A stretch of DNA of 64,000 nucleotides. It comes from Prevotella sp. Lineage in GTDB: Bacteria > Bacteroidota > Bacteroidia > Bacteroidales > Bacteroidaceae. Location of the stretch: assembly GCA_024697405.1 (NCBI GenBank), contig JAILFU010000171.1:36855-100854 (forward strand), written 5' to 3'. The position numbers and the translations under genes are program-made. The number at the start of each line of letters is the position of its first letter. Position 1 is the first letter of the stretch. Positions 34,349 to 43,091 of this stretch are shown piece by piece. The notes beneath the pieces are model-generated. The model saw only the letters and a program-made list of their open reading frames with translations. It had not been told where the DNA came from and made no database searches.

Positions 34349-35329
34349 ATGAAAAAGTGGTTTATTTTATCAGTAATGCTGGGAGCTGTTTCGCTCTCCA
34401 CCTTTGCACAGGACGATGACATGTATTTCGTCCCGACGAAGAAGAATGTGGCGCGTGAGAAGGCCAGCTATGGTATTCCCACCAGCACCTACTATTCGGG
34501 ATCATCCCGCAGCGTTGACGAATACAACCGTCGTTGGGCCAGCAGCTACGAAGTGCTTCCTGCTGATACTGGCGACATCATCAGCTTCGCTGCCGTAGAG
34601 GGTGTATACCCCGACTCTCTGAACGACTTCTCCCTGACTCAGAAGATGTCGCGCTGGGACGGCTATGAACCTTCAGACGCCTACTGGGCAGGATATAGCC
34701 GTGGATATGCCGACTCCTGGGGATGGCATTCGCCCTGGTACTATTCCTATTATCCTTGGTACGACTGGTGGTACTACGATCCCTGGTACTGGGACTATGG
34801 CTGGTACTCACCCTGGTACTACGGAGGCTACTACAGCTGGTATCACCGTCCCTGGCTGTATGGCTACTACGGCTCTTACGTATATGGATATGGCGGTGGC
34901 CATCTCTACAGCTATTCGCCAGGTACTGAGAACCACGGCCGCATCAGCGGCTCGGCCAATCGTGGAGTCACCAGCGGCCGCACCCATTCCTATTCATCGG
35001 GCACCTTCGGCAGCAATCGCAGCGTGGCAGCCAATCGTGGAGGCGGCTATGGCGGCTCACGTTCGGGAAGCTACGGCGGCAGCACCACCAGCACGCGCAC
35101 CAGGACTGTGGCAACAGGCTCTTATTCCAACTCCGTGGGTAACTTCGGCGGCAGCAGCTCGAATGCGGGCAGCAGCTTCGGCAGCAGCAGGTCGGCAGCA
35201 GCCAGCGTGGGCAGCAGCGGCGGCAGCTCCGGTGGCGGCGGTGGCTCCTTCGGAGGCGGAGGAGGAGGCGGAGGTGGCGGCGGCAGCCGTTCCGGCGGCG
35301 GTGGCGGCTTCGGCAGCGGACGCAGATAA
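34349..35329 (+). CDS. Secreted low-complexity protein: Tyr/Trp-rich block then Gly/Ser-rich tail
   Basis: 326 aa with signal peptide (MKKWFILSVMLGAVSL, cleavage near TFA-Q). Residues ~20-120 look globular. About 120-190 is an extraordinary aromatic block (WGWHSPWYYSYYPWYDWW and similar), followed by a Gly/Ser/Arg-rich tail ending in GGGGGSRSGGGGGFGSGRR. I do not recognise a domain. The aromatic plus glycine composition suggests an adhesive, self-associating or silk-like surface material, but that is inference. The OmpP1-like porin gene starts 78 bp downstream on the same strand. The repetitive G/C-rich 3' end is prone to assembly error. Confidence 0.75.
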   Translation: MKKWFILSVMLGAVSLSTFAQDDDMYFVPTKKNVAREKASYGIPTSTYYSGSSRSVDEYNRRWASSYEVLPADTGDIISFAAVEGVYPDSLNDFSLTQKMSRWDGYEPSDAYWAGYSRGYADSWGWHSPWYYSYYPWYDWWYYDPWYWDYGWYSPWYYGGYYSWYHRPWLYGYYGSYVYGYGGGHLYSYSPGTENHGRISGSANRGVTSGRTHSYSSGTFGSNRSVAANRGGGYGGSRSGSYGGSTTSTRTRTVATGSYSNSVGNFGGSSSNAGSSFGSSRSAAASVGSSGGSSGGGGGSFGGGGGGGGGGGSRSGGGGGFGSGRR

Positions 35330-35407
35330 CTCCCCTCGTCTTCGTCAGCCCCCTTCTACTGTTCTATCTAAACAAAAGACATAAGAATGCTATAAACTTT
35401 TAAGGTT

Positions 35408-36949
35408 ATGAAAAAGATTTTTGCAATGGCTGCGCTGGCCCTGACAATGATTCCGGCCGCAGCACAGGAGACATACGAGAATGCCAAGATAGCCTGGAGC
35501 GACCTCAGCGGCACAGCACGCTATGTAGGCATGGGAGGAGCGATGGAAGCTCTCGGAGCCGACATCTCCACGATAGGAACCAATCCTGCAGGCATCGGAC
35601 TCTTCCGCAAGTCGCAGGCAAACATCACGCTGGGGCTTGTAAACCAGCAGGATGGCAAGGCATTCGGAGGCGGCCATACCACCAACATGAGCTTCGACCA
35701 GCTGGGGTTCGTCTACAGCTCGCGCACCAGCAGCACCGGATATGTGAACTTCGGCTTTAACTACCACAAGAGCCGCAACTTCAACTATATCCTCTCTGCT
35801 GCCGACCAACTGCACAATGCCTCCCAGAACAAGCTTACATATGCCAAGGCCAAGAACGAACTGCTTTTCGAAGGTAATGGCTCGCCCAACTTCAACAAGC
35901 CCTACACGCAGTGCAACCAGCTCGACGACATGTACGCCCGCAATCTGCTCTACGACTACGATACCAACACATGGTACTACGAAGAGGCCAACAGCTATAC
36001 TTTCGACCGCCGCCATTGGGGCTATGTGGCCGACTACGATTTCAATCTTAGCGGAAACATCAACAACCGCGTCTATCTGGGACTGACCATCGGCATCCAC
36101 GACGTGCACTACAAGCACTATAGCGAGTACACCGAGTACTTCCCCCAAAACTCGCCCATACAGGTGGCCGATGACCGCAAGATTAGCGGCACAGGAGCCA
36201 ATGTCACTGCTGGCGTGATTTTCCGTCCCGTTGAGTATTCACCATTCCGCATCGGCCTGTCGATAGCTACACCTACCTGGTACGATCTCAATACGAGAAA
36301 CTACACCACCATGAGCGACGCAGGTGGCTCGGTGTATAACAGTGAAGAGTATGAATTCAAGCTCTATACACCCTGGAAGTTCGGACTCAGCGCAGGCACC
36401 ACCGTCGGCGACTACCTGGCCCTTGGCGCTAGCTACGAGTACACCGACTACGGATCGCTCGACTCCCGCTATAAGACTGGCGAACGCTACAGCTGGTGGC
36501 TGGATGACTATTCGGACGAAAGCGAGAGCGACGAGGTGATGAACCGCAACACCGGCGAGATGCTTAAAGGTGTGTCTACGCTGAAGCTCGGCGCAGAATT
36601 CAAGGCTGCACCTGAAGTGGCTGTCCGCTTTGGCTACAACTATGTGTCGCCCATCTACAAGAAAGACGGCTTCAAGGATGGCACGCTGGCCTCAGATGCT
36701 TCTTACTACAGCTCAGCTACCGATTTCACCAACTGGGAAGCCACCCACAGAATCACCTGCGGCATCGGCATCCAGCTTGACCAGGTGAATCTCTCCGCAG
36801 CATATCAGTATGCTACACAGAAAGGCGGCTTCGAACCATTCATGAGCTACACAGACCAATATGATGCAGCCGACGATAATATTGTTGATGTGGTAAAGGT
36901 CAACAACAAGCGTCATCAGTTCCTCCTTACTGCCACTTATTCTTTCTGA
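35408..36949 (+). CDS. OmpP1/FadL-like outer membrane protein
   Basis: 513 aa with signal peptide (MKKIFAMAALALTMIPA, cleavage near AQ). The beginning YENAKIAWSDLSGTARYVGMGGAMEALGADISTIGTNPAGIGLFRKS is the FadL/TodX N-terminal hatch signature of Bacteroidetes members. The body alternates aromatic beta strands ending in an aromatic C-terminal residue (HQFLLTATYSF), as expected for BAM-assembled barrels. Members move hydrophobic compounds across the outer membrane; some are annotated as hemin receptors. It is likely cotranscribed with the Tyr/Trp-rich gene and is followed by a strong terminator. Confidence 0.88.
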   Translation: MKKIFAMAALALTMIPAAAQETYENAKIAWSDLSGTARYVGMGGAMEALGADISTIGTNPAGIGLFRKSQANITLGLVNQQDGKAFGGGHTTNMSFDQLGFVYSSRTSSTGYVNFGFNYHKSRNFNYILSAADQLHNASQNKLTYAKAKNELLFEGNGSPNFNKPYTQCNQLDDMYARNLLYDYDTNTWYYEEANSYTFDRRHWGYVADYDFNLSGNINNRVYLGLTIGIHDVHYKHYSEYTEYFPQNSPIQVADDRKISGTGANVTAGVIFRPVEYSPFRIGLSIATPTWYDLNTRNYTTMSDAGGSVYNSEEYEFKLYTPWKFGLSAGTTVGDYLALGASYEYTDYGSLDSRYKTGERYSWWLDDYSDESESDEVMNRNTGEMLKGVSTLKLGAEFKAAPEVAVRFGYNYVSPIYKKDGFKDGTLASDASYYSSATDFTNWEATHRITCGIGIQLDQVNLSAAYQYATQKGGFEPFMSYTDQYDAADDNIVDVVKVNNKRHQFLLTATYSF

Positions 36950-36973
36950 TATCTCTTCGCCAGATTAAACATA

Positions 36974-37003
36974 AAAAACGTGGGGGACAGCTCCCACGTT
37001 TTT
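36974..37003 (+). terminator. Intrinsic terminator after OmpP1-like gene
   Basis: AAAAACGTGGG (36974-36984) pairs with CCCACGTTTTT (36993-37003), a GC stem with a T-tract, 24 bp after the stop. Confidence 0.85.
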
Positions 37004-37114
37004 CTTATACCAAAATCAATCTATTTATCATAATGCCGATTCTCGTGCTATAAGCCCCCTGAGTTAGGAAGTAGGGTCTGAACAGACGTTAGCGCTTCGT
37101 GTACTCGTTTTCAT

Positions 37115-37291
37115 GATATGTAAAAGGGGGTAAAATAGACAATTTGGGACAATTATCTCAAAACGCCCGAATCCTGCTGCGAGTGTGCAAGGTATACCCA
37201 AGGTGTATTTTGGGTGTAAAAACGCTCAAGTCCACAGTAAATTCGCTGGTGTTTCATTTGTTACAATTCGTTTCAACCCCTTTTACATATC
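37115..37291. repeat. MITE-like 177-bp element with GATATGTAAAAGGGG ends
   Basis: GATATGTAAAAGGGGGT (37115-37131) and AACCCCTTTTACATATC (37275-37291) are terminal inverted repeats. Internally, CAATTTGGGACAATT and related sequences recur near both ends, and GGTATACCCAAGGTGTATTTTGGGTGTA is partly palindromic. There is no clear target duplication and no coding capacity. It lies between the OmpP1-like terminator and the 3' end of the alcohol dehydrogenase gene; the gap 36950-37320 holds nothing else I can name. Confidence 0.6.
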
Positions 37292-37320
37292 GCTTCGCTT
37301 GAAGAAGAATGGTTGTGAAT

Positions 37321-38508
37321 CTATCCTCGCGCCATGTTGTAGATAGCCTCCATGTCTTCGGCGTGGAGCACCTTCAGACAGCCACATGTAGCGGTGTAAT
37401 TGCGGCTGCACTTGCGGGTCATCTCCTTGATCTCCTCGTCGGTGATGTCGCGACCTATCAGCTCTTTGATGTTGACAGGCATGCCGATGGCATGGTAGAA
37501 CCGCTCCATAGCCTCGATGCCCTTGAGCGCCGTGCCCTCAGGGTCGCTGAAGTCGTTGGGCGCTCCCATCACGTTGACGGCGAATCTGGCGAACCGGCTT
37601 ATGCGCTCTGACATCACGTAGCGTGCCCAACTGGGCCAGATGGCGGCGAGCCCGGCGCCGTGGGTGACGTCGAACATGCCGCTGAGCTCGTGCTCCAGCT
37701 GGTGGGTAGCCCAGTCGTCGCTGATGCCGCAGCCCGTCAGACCATTGTGCATCAGACTGCCACCCCACATGATCTGTGCGCGGTAGCGATAATCCTCCGG
37801 ATTGCGGAGCACGGCAAAGACCGCCGTCTTGATGTTGCGCAATGCGGCCTCGGCAATATCGGTGGTGAAGTCCATGTCGTCGTCCTTTGTGAAGTACCGC
37901 TCCATGGTGTGCATCATCATGTCGGTCACACCAGCAGCCGTCTGGTATGGCGGCAGGGTGAAGGTGTGCTCAGGGTTCATGATGGCGAACTTCGGGCGCG
38001 ACATATTGTTTGAGTAGCCAAGCTTCACGCCGCCCTCCTCATTGGTGATGACGCTCGACTCGCTCATCTCGCTGCCGGCGGCTGGGATGGTCAGCACCGA
38101 AGCTACGGGGAGCATACGGGCAGGGGCCTGGGCCTTGCCCAGATAGAGGTTCCACACGTCGTCGTCCATACACACGCCGTAGGCGATGCATTTGGCCGAG
38201 TCGATGACGCTGCCGCCGCCCACGGCAAGGATGAAGTCGACACCCTCCTTGCGGCACAGTTCAATGCCTTGGCGGGCGAGCGATAGTCGGGGATTGGGCA
38301 CTACGCCGCCCAAGGTGATGAACCCTACCCCACCCTCGCGGAGCAGGCCGCAAATCTTGTCGAGCAGTCCTGAGCGCACGGCGCTCTTGCCGCCGTAATG
38401 CACGAGCACCTTCGTGCCACCATATTTCTTAACCAGAGGAACCACCTGCTCCTCCGACTGTTTGCCGAACACCACCTCGGTCGGCGCGTAGTAAATAAAG
38501 TCTTTCAT
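37321..38508 (-). CDS. Iron-containing alcohol dehydrogenase (YqhD/BDH type)
   Basis: 395 aa. MKDFIYYAPTEVVFGKQSEEQV starts the family fold; ILAVGGGSVIDSAKCIAYG is the nucleotide loop (GGGS). Metal ligands are in GVTDMMMHTMERY and in WATHQLEHELSGMFDVTHGAGLAAIWP. Resemblance is closest to NADPH-linked butanol dehydrogenase/YqhD, which reduces aldehydes, including toxic ones. It is the last gene of a five-gene minus-strand run (map to this gene); the 83-bp gap before it may allow separate transcription. Confidence 0.92.
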   Translation of the reverse strand: MKDFIYYAPTEVVFGKQSEEQVVPLVKKYGGTKVLVHYGGKSAVRSGLLDKICGLLREGGVGFITLGGVVPNPRLSLARQGIELCRKEGVDFILAVGGGSVIDSAKCIAYGVCMDDDVWNLYLGKAQAPARMLPVASVLTIPAAGSEMSESSVITNEEGGVKLGYSNNMSRPKFAIMNPEHTFTLPPYQTAAGVTDMMMHTMERYFTKDDDMDFTTDIAEAALRNIKTAVFAVLRNPEDYRYRAQIMWGGSLMHNGLTGCGISDDWATHQLEHELSGMFDVTHGAGLAAIWPSWARYVMSERISRFARFAVNVMGAPNDFSDPEGTALKGIEAMERFYHAIGMPVNIKELIGRDITDEEIKEMTRKCSRNYTATCGCLKVLHAEDMEAIYNMARG

Positions 38509-38591
38509 TATTCTTCTTTTTGCTTGTTATGATTTTAAGTTTCGCATTCACTTCACTTCGAGGAGTAAAGGAGTAGAGGAGATGTGGAGGG

Positions 38592-39566
38592 TTAGTCTTT
38601 GTCCATAGGATAGTGTACGCCCCACTTGCGGCGCAGACCGTCCATGAGCTGCATGATGTAGAGGGTTTCTCCGTGGGGCATTTCGCGGGGTTCCAGAAGA
38701 CCGTCGGCGAGGGCGTCGCGGCAGGCCAGGAACTGATATTCATAGCCGGTAATCTGCTGCGGCACACGGATGGTCTCGACGTAGGTACGGTCGGGGCCGC
38801 AGACCGTGATGGTCTGCGGGTTGTTGATGTTGTCGATAATGAGGTTGCCCCCGGTACCGGCAATGACACCAATGTTGTCGCCCACACATGCCGCACTCGA
38901 CTGCACATTGGCAAGGATGCCATCCTGAAGGACGAGCGTGATGGCATTGGTAAGGTCCATGCCTGTGGCCGATTTCACGCACTGGCCGTCGATGCTGACG
39001 ATGTCTTCCGGGAAAAACATCCTGACGAAATTCAGCGCATAGACGCCGAGGTCGAGCAATGCGCCTCCGCAGAGATCAGGGCGCATGATGCGCGGCTTGT
39101 CGCCCATAGAGTAGCCCAGCGTGGCAGTAACAAGCCTCGGCTGGCCGATACGTCCGCTGGCCATCAACTCACGGACCATGCTGACAGCCGGTTGGTAGCG
39201 CGTCCAGATGGCCTCGGCCAGGAAGACGCCTCGCTCTTGAGCAAGGGCAATGATGTCGCTTGCCTCCCGGGCGTTTGCCATGAAGGCCTTTTCAACCAGG
39301 CATGGCTTTCCGGCCAGTAAGGCCTCACGTGTCACGTCATAATGGTGAGAGTGCGGCGTGCCGACATACACCAAATCCACGTCGGGATCGGCTATCAGCT
39401 CCGAATACGACCCGTAGGCCCGCCTGATGTTCCACTTGGCGGCAAATGCCTCTGCCGTCTCCCGTTTCCGTGAGCCCACAGCGTAGGCCTCACAGCTGTC
39501 TAATCCATTGAGGGTGATGGCCGCCTTCTCGGCAATCCATCCCGTTCCGATAATTCCAACTCGCAT
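38592..39566 (-). CDS. Gfo/Idh/MocA family oxidoreductase
   Basis: 324 aa. MRVGIIGTGWIAEKAAITLNGL gives the N-terminal GxGxxA/G Rossmann loop; DLVYVGTPHSHHYDVTREALLAGKPCLVEKAF carries the conserved EK(P/A) signature (here VEKAF). The C-terminal alpha/beta domain includes GGALLDLGVYALNFVRMFF, as in trans-dihydrodiol dehydrogenase-like and glucose-fructose oxidoreductase relatives. The substrate is likely a sugar or sugar-like alcohol. It starts 11 bp after the threonine aldolase stop. Confidence 0.9.
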   Translation of the reverse strand: MRVGIIGTGWIAEKAAITLNGLDSCEAYAVGSRKRETAEAFAAKWNIRRAYGSYSELIADPDVDLVYVGTPHSHHYDVTREALLAGKPCLVEKAFMANAREASDIIALAQERGVFLAEAIWTRYQPAVSMVRELMASGRIGQPRLVTATLGYSMGDKPRIMRPDLCGGALLDLGVYALNFVRMFFPEDIVSIDGQCVKSATGMDLTNAITLVLQDGILANVQSSAACVGDNIGVIAGTGGNLIIDNINNPQTITVCGPDRTYVETIRVPQQITGYEYQFLACRDALADGLLEPREMPHGETLYIMQLMDGLRRKWGVHYPMDKD

Positions 39567-39577
39567 ATCAAGTCTGT

Positions 39578-40633
39578 TTAGTAATTAGTGTGTTGCAGGG
39601 TTAGGGGCGCCAGCAGACGCTCCATCTCTTCTATTTCCTGTGCTGTTGTAGCCCAGCTTGTGACGAAGCGGCAGGCAGAATGGGTGTCGTCGACAGGGCA
39701 CCAGACCTCGAAGCCTACCGATTGACGCAACCGCTCCAAATCGTTGTTCGGAATGACGAAAAACTGCTGGTTTGTAGGCGAATCTATATAGGGGCGGTAG
39801 CCCAAACTTCCGACAAAGAATTGTCGCAAGCGCACGGCTAAGTCGACAGCATGGCGGCCGATGTCCATATACAGGCCATCCGTGAACAACGCCTCAAACT
39901 GCACGCCTACGACGCGGCTCTTCGCCAGCAATGCGCCGTGCCGCTTGATGCGGCTGAGCATGTGCGAGGGAGCGTTTCCACCGGGGAACACTACTGCCTC
40001 TCCGCACAGCGCGCCACATTTTGTGCCGCCTATATAGAAGATGTCGGTCAGACGCGCCAGCAACGGAAGGGTCACGTCGCTGCCCGCCGCCAGGCCATAG
40101 GCCAGCCTCGCCCCGTCGACATAAAGCAGCAAACCGTATTCACGGCAAACATCATGCAAGGCCTTCAGCTCCGCAGCCGTATAGAGCGTACCCAGTTCGG
40201 TGGGGAAAGTGGTGTAGACTAAGCCTGGACGCACCATGTGCTCTGCCGTATCATCGGCAAAGAATGCCGCCAGCCAGGCCCGCAGCTCTCCCGCATCGAG
40301 CTTGCCCTCGTGTGGAGGTAGGGCTATCACCTTATGGCCGGTGGCCTCCACGGCTCCCGCCTCATGCACGTTGATGTGGGCGGTCTCTGGACAAAGTACG
40401 CCCTCAAAGGGCTGAAGCACACAGTCAATGATAGTGGCATTGGTCTGGGTGCCGCCGGCGAGGAACCATATCTGCGCGTCGGGCGCCTCGCAGACTTCGC
40501 GAATCAGCTGGCGGGCATGCTCGCTGAACAGGTCGTCGCCGTAGCTTTGAGTCCGCTCGCCATTGGTCTCCACGATATGTCGCAGCACGGCCTCATGGGC
40601 CCCGTTGTTGTAATCGCTCTCAAGATGAATCAT
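39578..40633 (-). CDS. ltaE: Low-specificity L-threonine aldolase
   Basis: The start is ATG 40633, giving 351 aa (MIHLESDYNNGAHEAVLRHI). The PLP-dependent fold is evident: GGTQTNATIIDCVLQPFEGVLC, AHINVHEAGAVEATGHKV, LYVDGARLAYGLAAGS and the cofactor lysine in FYIGGTKCGALCGEAVVF. It splits threonine or allo-threonine to glycine and acetaldehyde. The acetaldehyde could be a substrate for the alcohol dehydrogenase in the same run, which is inference. Spacing is 19 bp from the epimerase gene upstream and 11 bp to the Gfo/Idh gene. Confidence 0.92.
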   Translation of the reverse strand: MIHLESDYNNGAHEAVLRHIVETNGERTQSYGDDLFSEHARQLIREVCEAPDAQIWFLAGGTQTNATIIDCVLQPFEGVLCPETAHINVHEAGAVEATGHKVIALPPHEGKLDAGELRAWLAAFFADDTAEHMVRPGLVYTTFPTELGTLYTAAELKALHDVCREYGLLLYVDGARLAYGLAAGSDVTLPLLARLTDIFYIGGTKCGALCGEAVVFPGGNAPSHMLSRIKRHGALLAKSRVVGVQFEALFTDGLYMDIGRHAVDLAVRLRQFFVGSLGYRPYIDSPTNQQFFVIPNNDLERLRQSVGFEVWCPVDDTHSACRFVTSWATTAQEIEEMERLLAPLTLQHTNY

Positions 40634-40652
40634 AGTCTTCCTCACAGATTTC

Positions 40653-41672
40653 TTATAGAAAATTACGCTTGGCCTCTTCCTGCATGGCAATCACGCGGTC
40701 GCACCATTCGTCGAACTCAGGGTCTTCTATTTGCAGCTCGGGATGACTCAGGATGTGGCTGATGCAGCGGCGGACGCCCTCGTCGAAACGGGTAGTAGCC
40801 TGGAAACCGGGGACAGCCCGCTTCAGTTTCGTGCAATCGAAGCAGACTGTCAGGCTCTTGTCGCCCAGCAGGTTGCCCTCGAAGTCCCATTCCTTCGGTG
40901 CCACAGCAGCCAGGAACGCTGAGGCCACGAAGTAGGGCTTCACGGTGACGTGTAGTGCGTTGCCGACACACTCGTAAATCTGCCCCCACGTAAGCTGCTC
41001 GTCACTCATAATCTGGAAAGCCTCGCCGAGAGCCTTCGGGTTGCCGAGCAGACCTATGAATCCACGGGCGAAGTCCTCGTTCCACGTCAGCGTCCACAGC
41101 GACGAGCCGTCGCCATGCACCAGCACCGGCTTGCCGTCGAGCATGCGCCGCAGCACCTGCCACGAGCCTTTCAGCCCATGCACGCTCAGCGGCACGGCCC
41201 GCTCGCAGTAGGTGTGGCTGGGGCGTACAATGGTCACAGGAAATCCTGTCTCCCGCCACTCACGCATGAGCAGTTCCTCGCAGGCAATCTTGTTGCGTGA
41301 GTACTGCCAATGGGGATTCGCCAGCGTGGTGCCCTCGGTGATGATGTGGCTGGCCGCAGGCTTGTTGTAGGCCGAGGCCGATGAAATGTAGACATATTGA
41401 CGCGTGCGCCCCCGAAAGAGACGGATGTCGCGCTCCACCTGTTCAGGCACGAAGCCTATAAACTCGCACACGGCGTCGAAGGGCTCGGAGGGAAGAGCTC
41501 CGAGCACCGTAGGCTCGTCGTCAATGTCGGCAATGATTTGCCTCACGTTAGCTGGAACCTCGTTCCTGCGGTTACCACGATTGAGCAGCCAGAGGTCATG
41601 GCCACTCTCAGCCAGCTGTCGGGTGATGGCACTCGATATGGTGCCTGTTCCACCAATAATCAATATCTTCAT
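40653..41672 (-). CDS. NAD-dependent epimerase/dehydratase-like protein
   Basis: 339 aa from ATG 41672. MKILIIGGTGTISSAITRQLAESGHDLWLLNRGNR is an NAD-binding GGTGxIS loop. VYISSASAYNKPAAS lies where extended SDR enzymes have YxxxK, here altered, so the catalytic mechanism may differ. The C-terminal half with SSLWTLTWNEDFARGFIGLL fits atypical SDR proteins related to isoflavone reductase or UDP-glucose epimerase-like families. The precise reaction is unknown. It lies 50 bp after map. Confidence 0.8.
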   Translation of the reverse strand: MKILIIGGTGTISSAITRQLAESGHDLWLLNRGNRRNEVPANVRQIIADIDDEPTVLGALPSEPFDAVCEFIGFVPEQVERDIRLFRGRTRQYVYISSASAYNKPAASHIITEGTTLANPHWQYSRNKIACEELLMREWRETGFPVTIVRPSHTYCERAVPLSVHGLKGSWQVLRRMLDGKPVLVHGDGSSLWTLTWNEDFARGFIGLLGNPKALGEAFQIMSDEQLTWGQIYECVGNALHVTVKPYFVASAFLAAVAPKEWDFEGNLLGDKSLTVCFDCTKLKRAVPGFQATTRFDEGVRRCISHILSHPELQIEDPEFDEWCDRVIAMQEEAKRNFL

Positions 41673-41722
41673 AGCATGTTGTTGTTTAAGTCTTGTTTCA
41701 TAGTTTTCATGCTGATAGAAAC

Positions 41723-42607
41723 TCAATAGCTCAGCACCTCCACGCCGTGCTCAGTCATCAGCAAGGTGTGCTCCCACTGTGCGCTGGGTTTCTCGTCCTC
41801 CGATATCACCTCCCAGCCGTAGGGGTCGTCGGCATCGATAAACACTTTCCATGTGCCCATGTTGATCATCGGCTCGATGGTGAACACCATACCGGGAACG
41901 AGGAGCATGCCCGTGCCGCGATGTCCGTAGTGGTTCACATCCGGCTCTTCGTGAAAGTGCAGACCTACGCCGTGCCCCGCCAGGTCACGTACGATGCCAT
42001 AACCGTATTTCTTGCAATGTTTCTCAATGGCGTGCCCAATGTCGCCTACAAATCCCCAGGGCTTGGCGGCCTCCATGCCTATCTCCAGGCACTCTTTTGC
42101 CACACGCACCAGCTGTTCCTTCTCAGGCGTGGTCTTTCCGATGATGAACATACGCGATGCGTCGGCATAATATCCGTCAACGATGGTGGTGAAGTCTACA
42201 TTGATGATGTCGCCCTCCTCCAGGACATCCTCCTCCTTGGGAATGCCGTGACACACCACCTCGTTGATGCTGGTGCACACACTCATCGGGAACGGCGGCG
42301 TGTCGTCGTCGGCGCCATAGCCCAGACAAGCAGGCGTAGCATTGTGCTCCTCACAGTATTTGCGGCAGATGCGGTCTATTTCCAGCGTGTTCATCCCTTC
42401 GTGGATGGCAGCCGCCACAGCATCCAGCACCCCCGTGTTCACCACTCCGGCGCGTCGGATGCCCTCTATCTGTTCGGGAGTCTTGATCAGCTCACGAGTA
42501 GGCACCAGCTTACCCTTGTTTTCCCAGTACATCACTTGCTTGTCCAGTTCCGTCGGTTCCTGGCCTCTCAGACAGTGCCAGCGGCGCTTCATCGGTTTTG
42601 CGTTCAT
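41723..42607 (-). CDS. map: Methionine aminopeptidase type I
   Basis: 294 aa. After a short N-terminal extension (MNAKPMKRRWHCLRGQEP), the pita-bread fold begins at LIKTPEQIEGIRRAG. Metal ligands are in NVDFTTIVDGYYADASRMF (two Asp), GHGVGLHFHEEPDV (His), FTIEPMINMG (Glu) and the C-terminal QWEHTLLMTEHGVEVLSY (Glu). It removes initiator Met from nascent proteins. It heads a minus-strand run with the epimerase, threonine aldolase, Gfo/Idh and alcohol dehydrogenase genes. A -7 box lies at 42744-42751, and a hairpin sits at the expected 5' end of the mRNA. Confidence 0.96.
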   Translation of the reverse strand: MNAKPMKRRWHCLRGQEPTELDKQVMYWENKGKLVPTRELIKTPEQIEGIRRAGVVNTGVLDAVAAAIHEGMNTLEIDRICRKYCEEHNATPACLGYGADDDTPPFPMSVCTSINEVVCHGIPKEEDVLEEGDIINVDFTTIVDGYYADASRMFIIGKTTPEKEQLVRVAKECLEIGMEAAKPWGFVGDIGHAIEKHCKKYGYGIVRDLAGHGVGLHFHEEPDVNHYGHRGTGMLLVPGMVFTIEPMINMGTWKVFIDADDPYGWEVISEDEKPSAQWEHTLLMTEHGVEVLSY

Positions 42608-42705
42608 ATATATAATATGTGTTTTAATTATAAAACCTTTTCTCCAAATCCTCTTCGTATTAGTATTTTAAGCTTCTATATAACTAATGCTATTTTGGCG
42701 TTTGC

Positions 42706-42734
42706 GTAGAGACGTCACATTGTGGCGTCTCTAC
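42706..42734. repeat. REP-like hairpin GTAGAGACG...CGTCTCTAC at the map 5' end
   Basis: GTAGAGACGTCAC (42706-42718) pairs with GTGGCGTCTCTAC (42722-42734) at 12 of 13 positions around ATT. On the minus strand it begins about 10 nt after the map -7 box, so the map transcript would start with this stem. The GTAGAGACG palindrome recurs in other bacterial genomes as I recall. Confidence 0.6.
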
Positions 42735-42743
42735 TGACCGCTG

Positions 42744-42751
42744 CAAAAGTA
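42744..42751 (-). promoter_or_regulatory. -7 box for map
   Basis: The minus strand reads TACTTTTGCA, fitting TAnnTTTG. It implies a ~130-nt leader. Confidence 0.5.
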
Positions 42752-42980
42752 GTCATTTTTTTCCAAAAAGCCAAAATAAAAAGCTACATTTTTTCAGATT
42801 TCATTTTTTACTCCGACAATAGGTTAGCACTACCCTCTTCTTTTCAGCCCTATGTGTTTCTGCTTTGCTACATGATGCGTATAAGAGTAGTCCCATGTAG
42901 GAATCTGACGCCCTGAGTCAGGGGTAAAGAGACTAAGCGTTAAAATATGCTTAAATGCTTCATGTATGAAAAAAAAATAG

Positions 42981-42988
42981 TACCTTTG
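42981..42988 (+). promoter_or_regulatory. -7 box for gyrA
   Basis: TACCTTTGCA, an exact consensus match, 103 bp before the gyrA GTG. The 42608-43091 gap holds this, the map promoter and the hairpin at 42706-42734; I see no gene. Confidence 0.6.
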
Positions 42989-43091
42989 CACTCACAACAA
43001 GAAAGATAAAACGCCACAGCGGGGCAGGAAATGCCCTCTATGGCAAAATAGGGTGAAAAGTAAAAAGGTAGTAAAGTAAAAAAATAAGACA

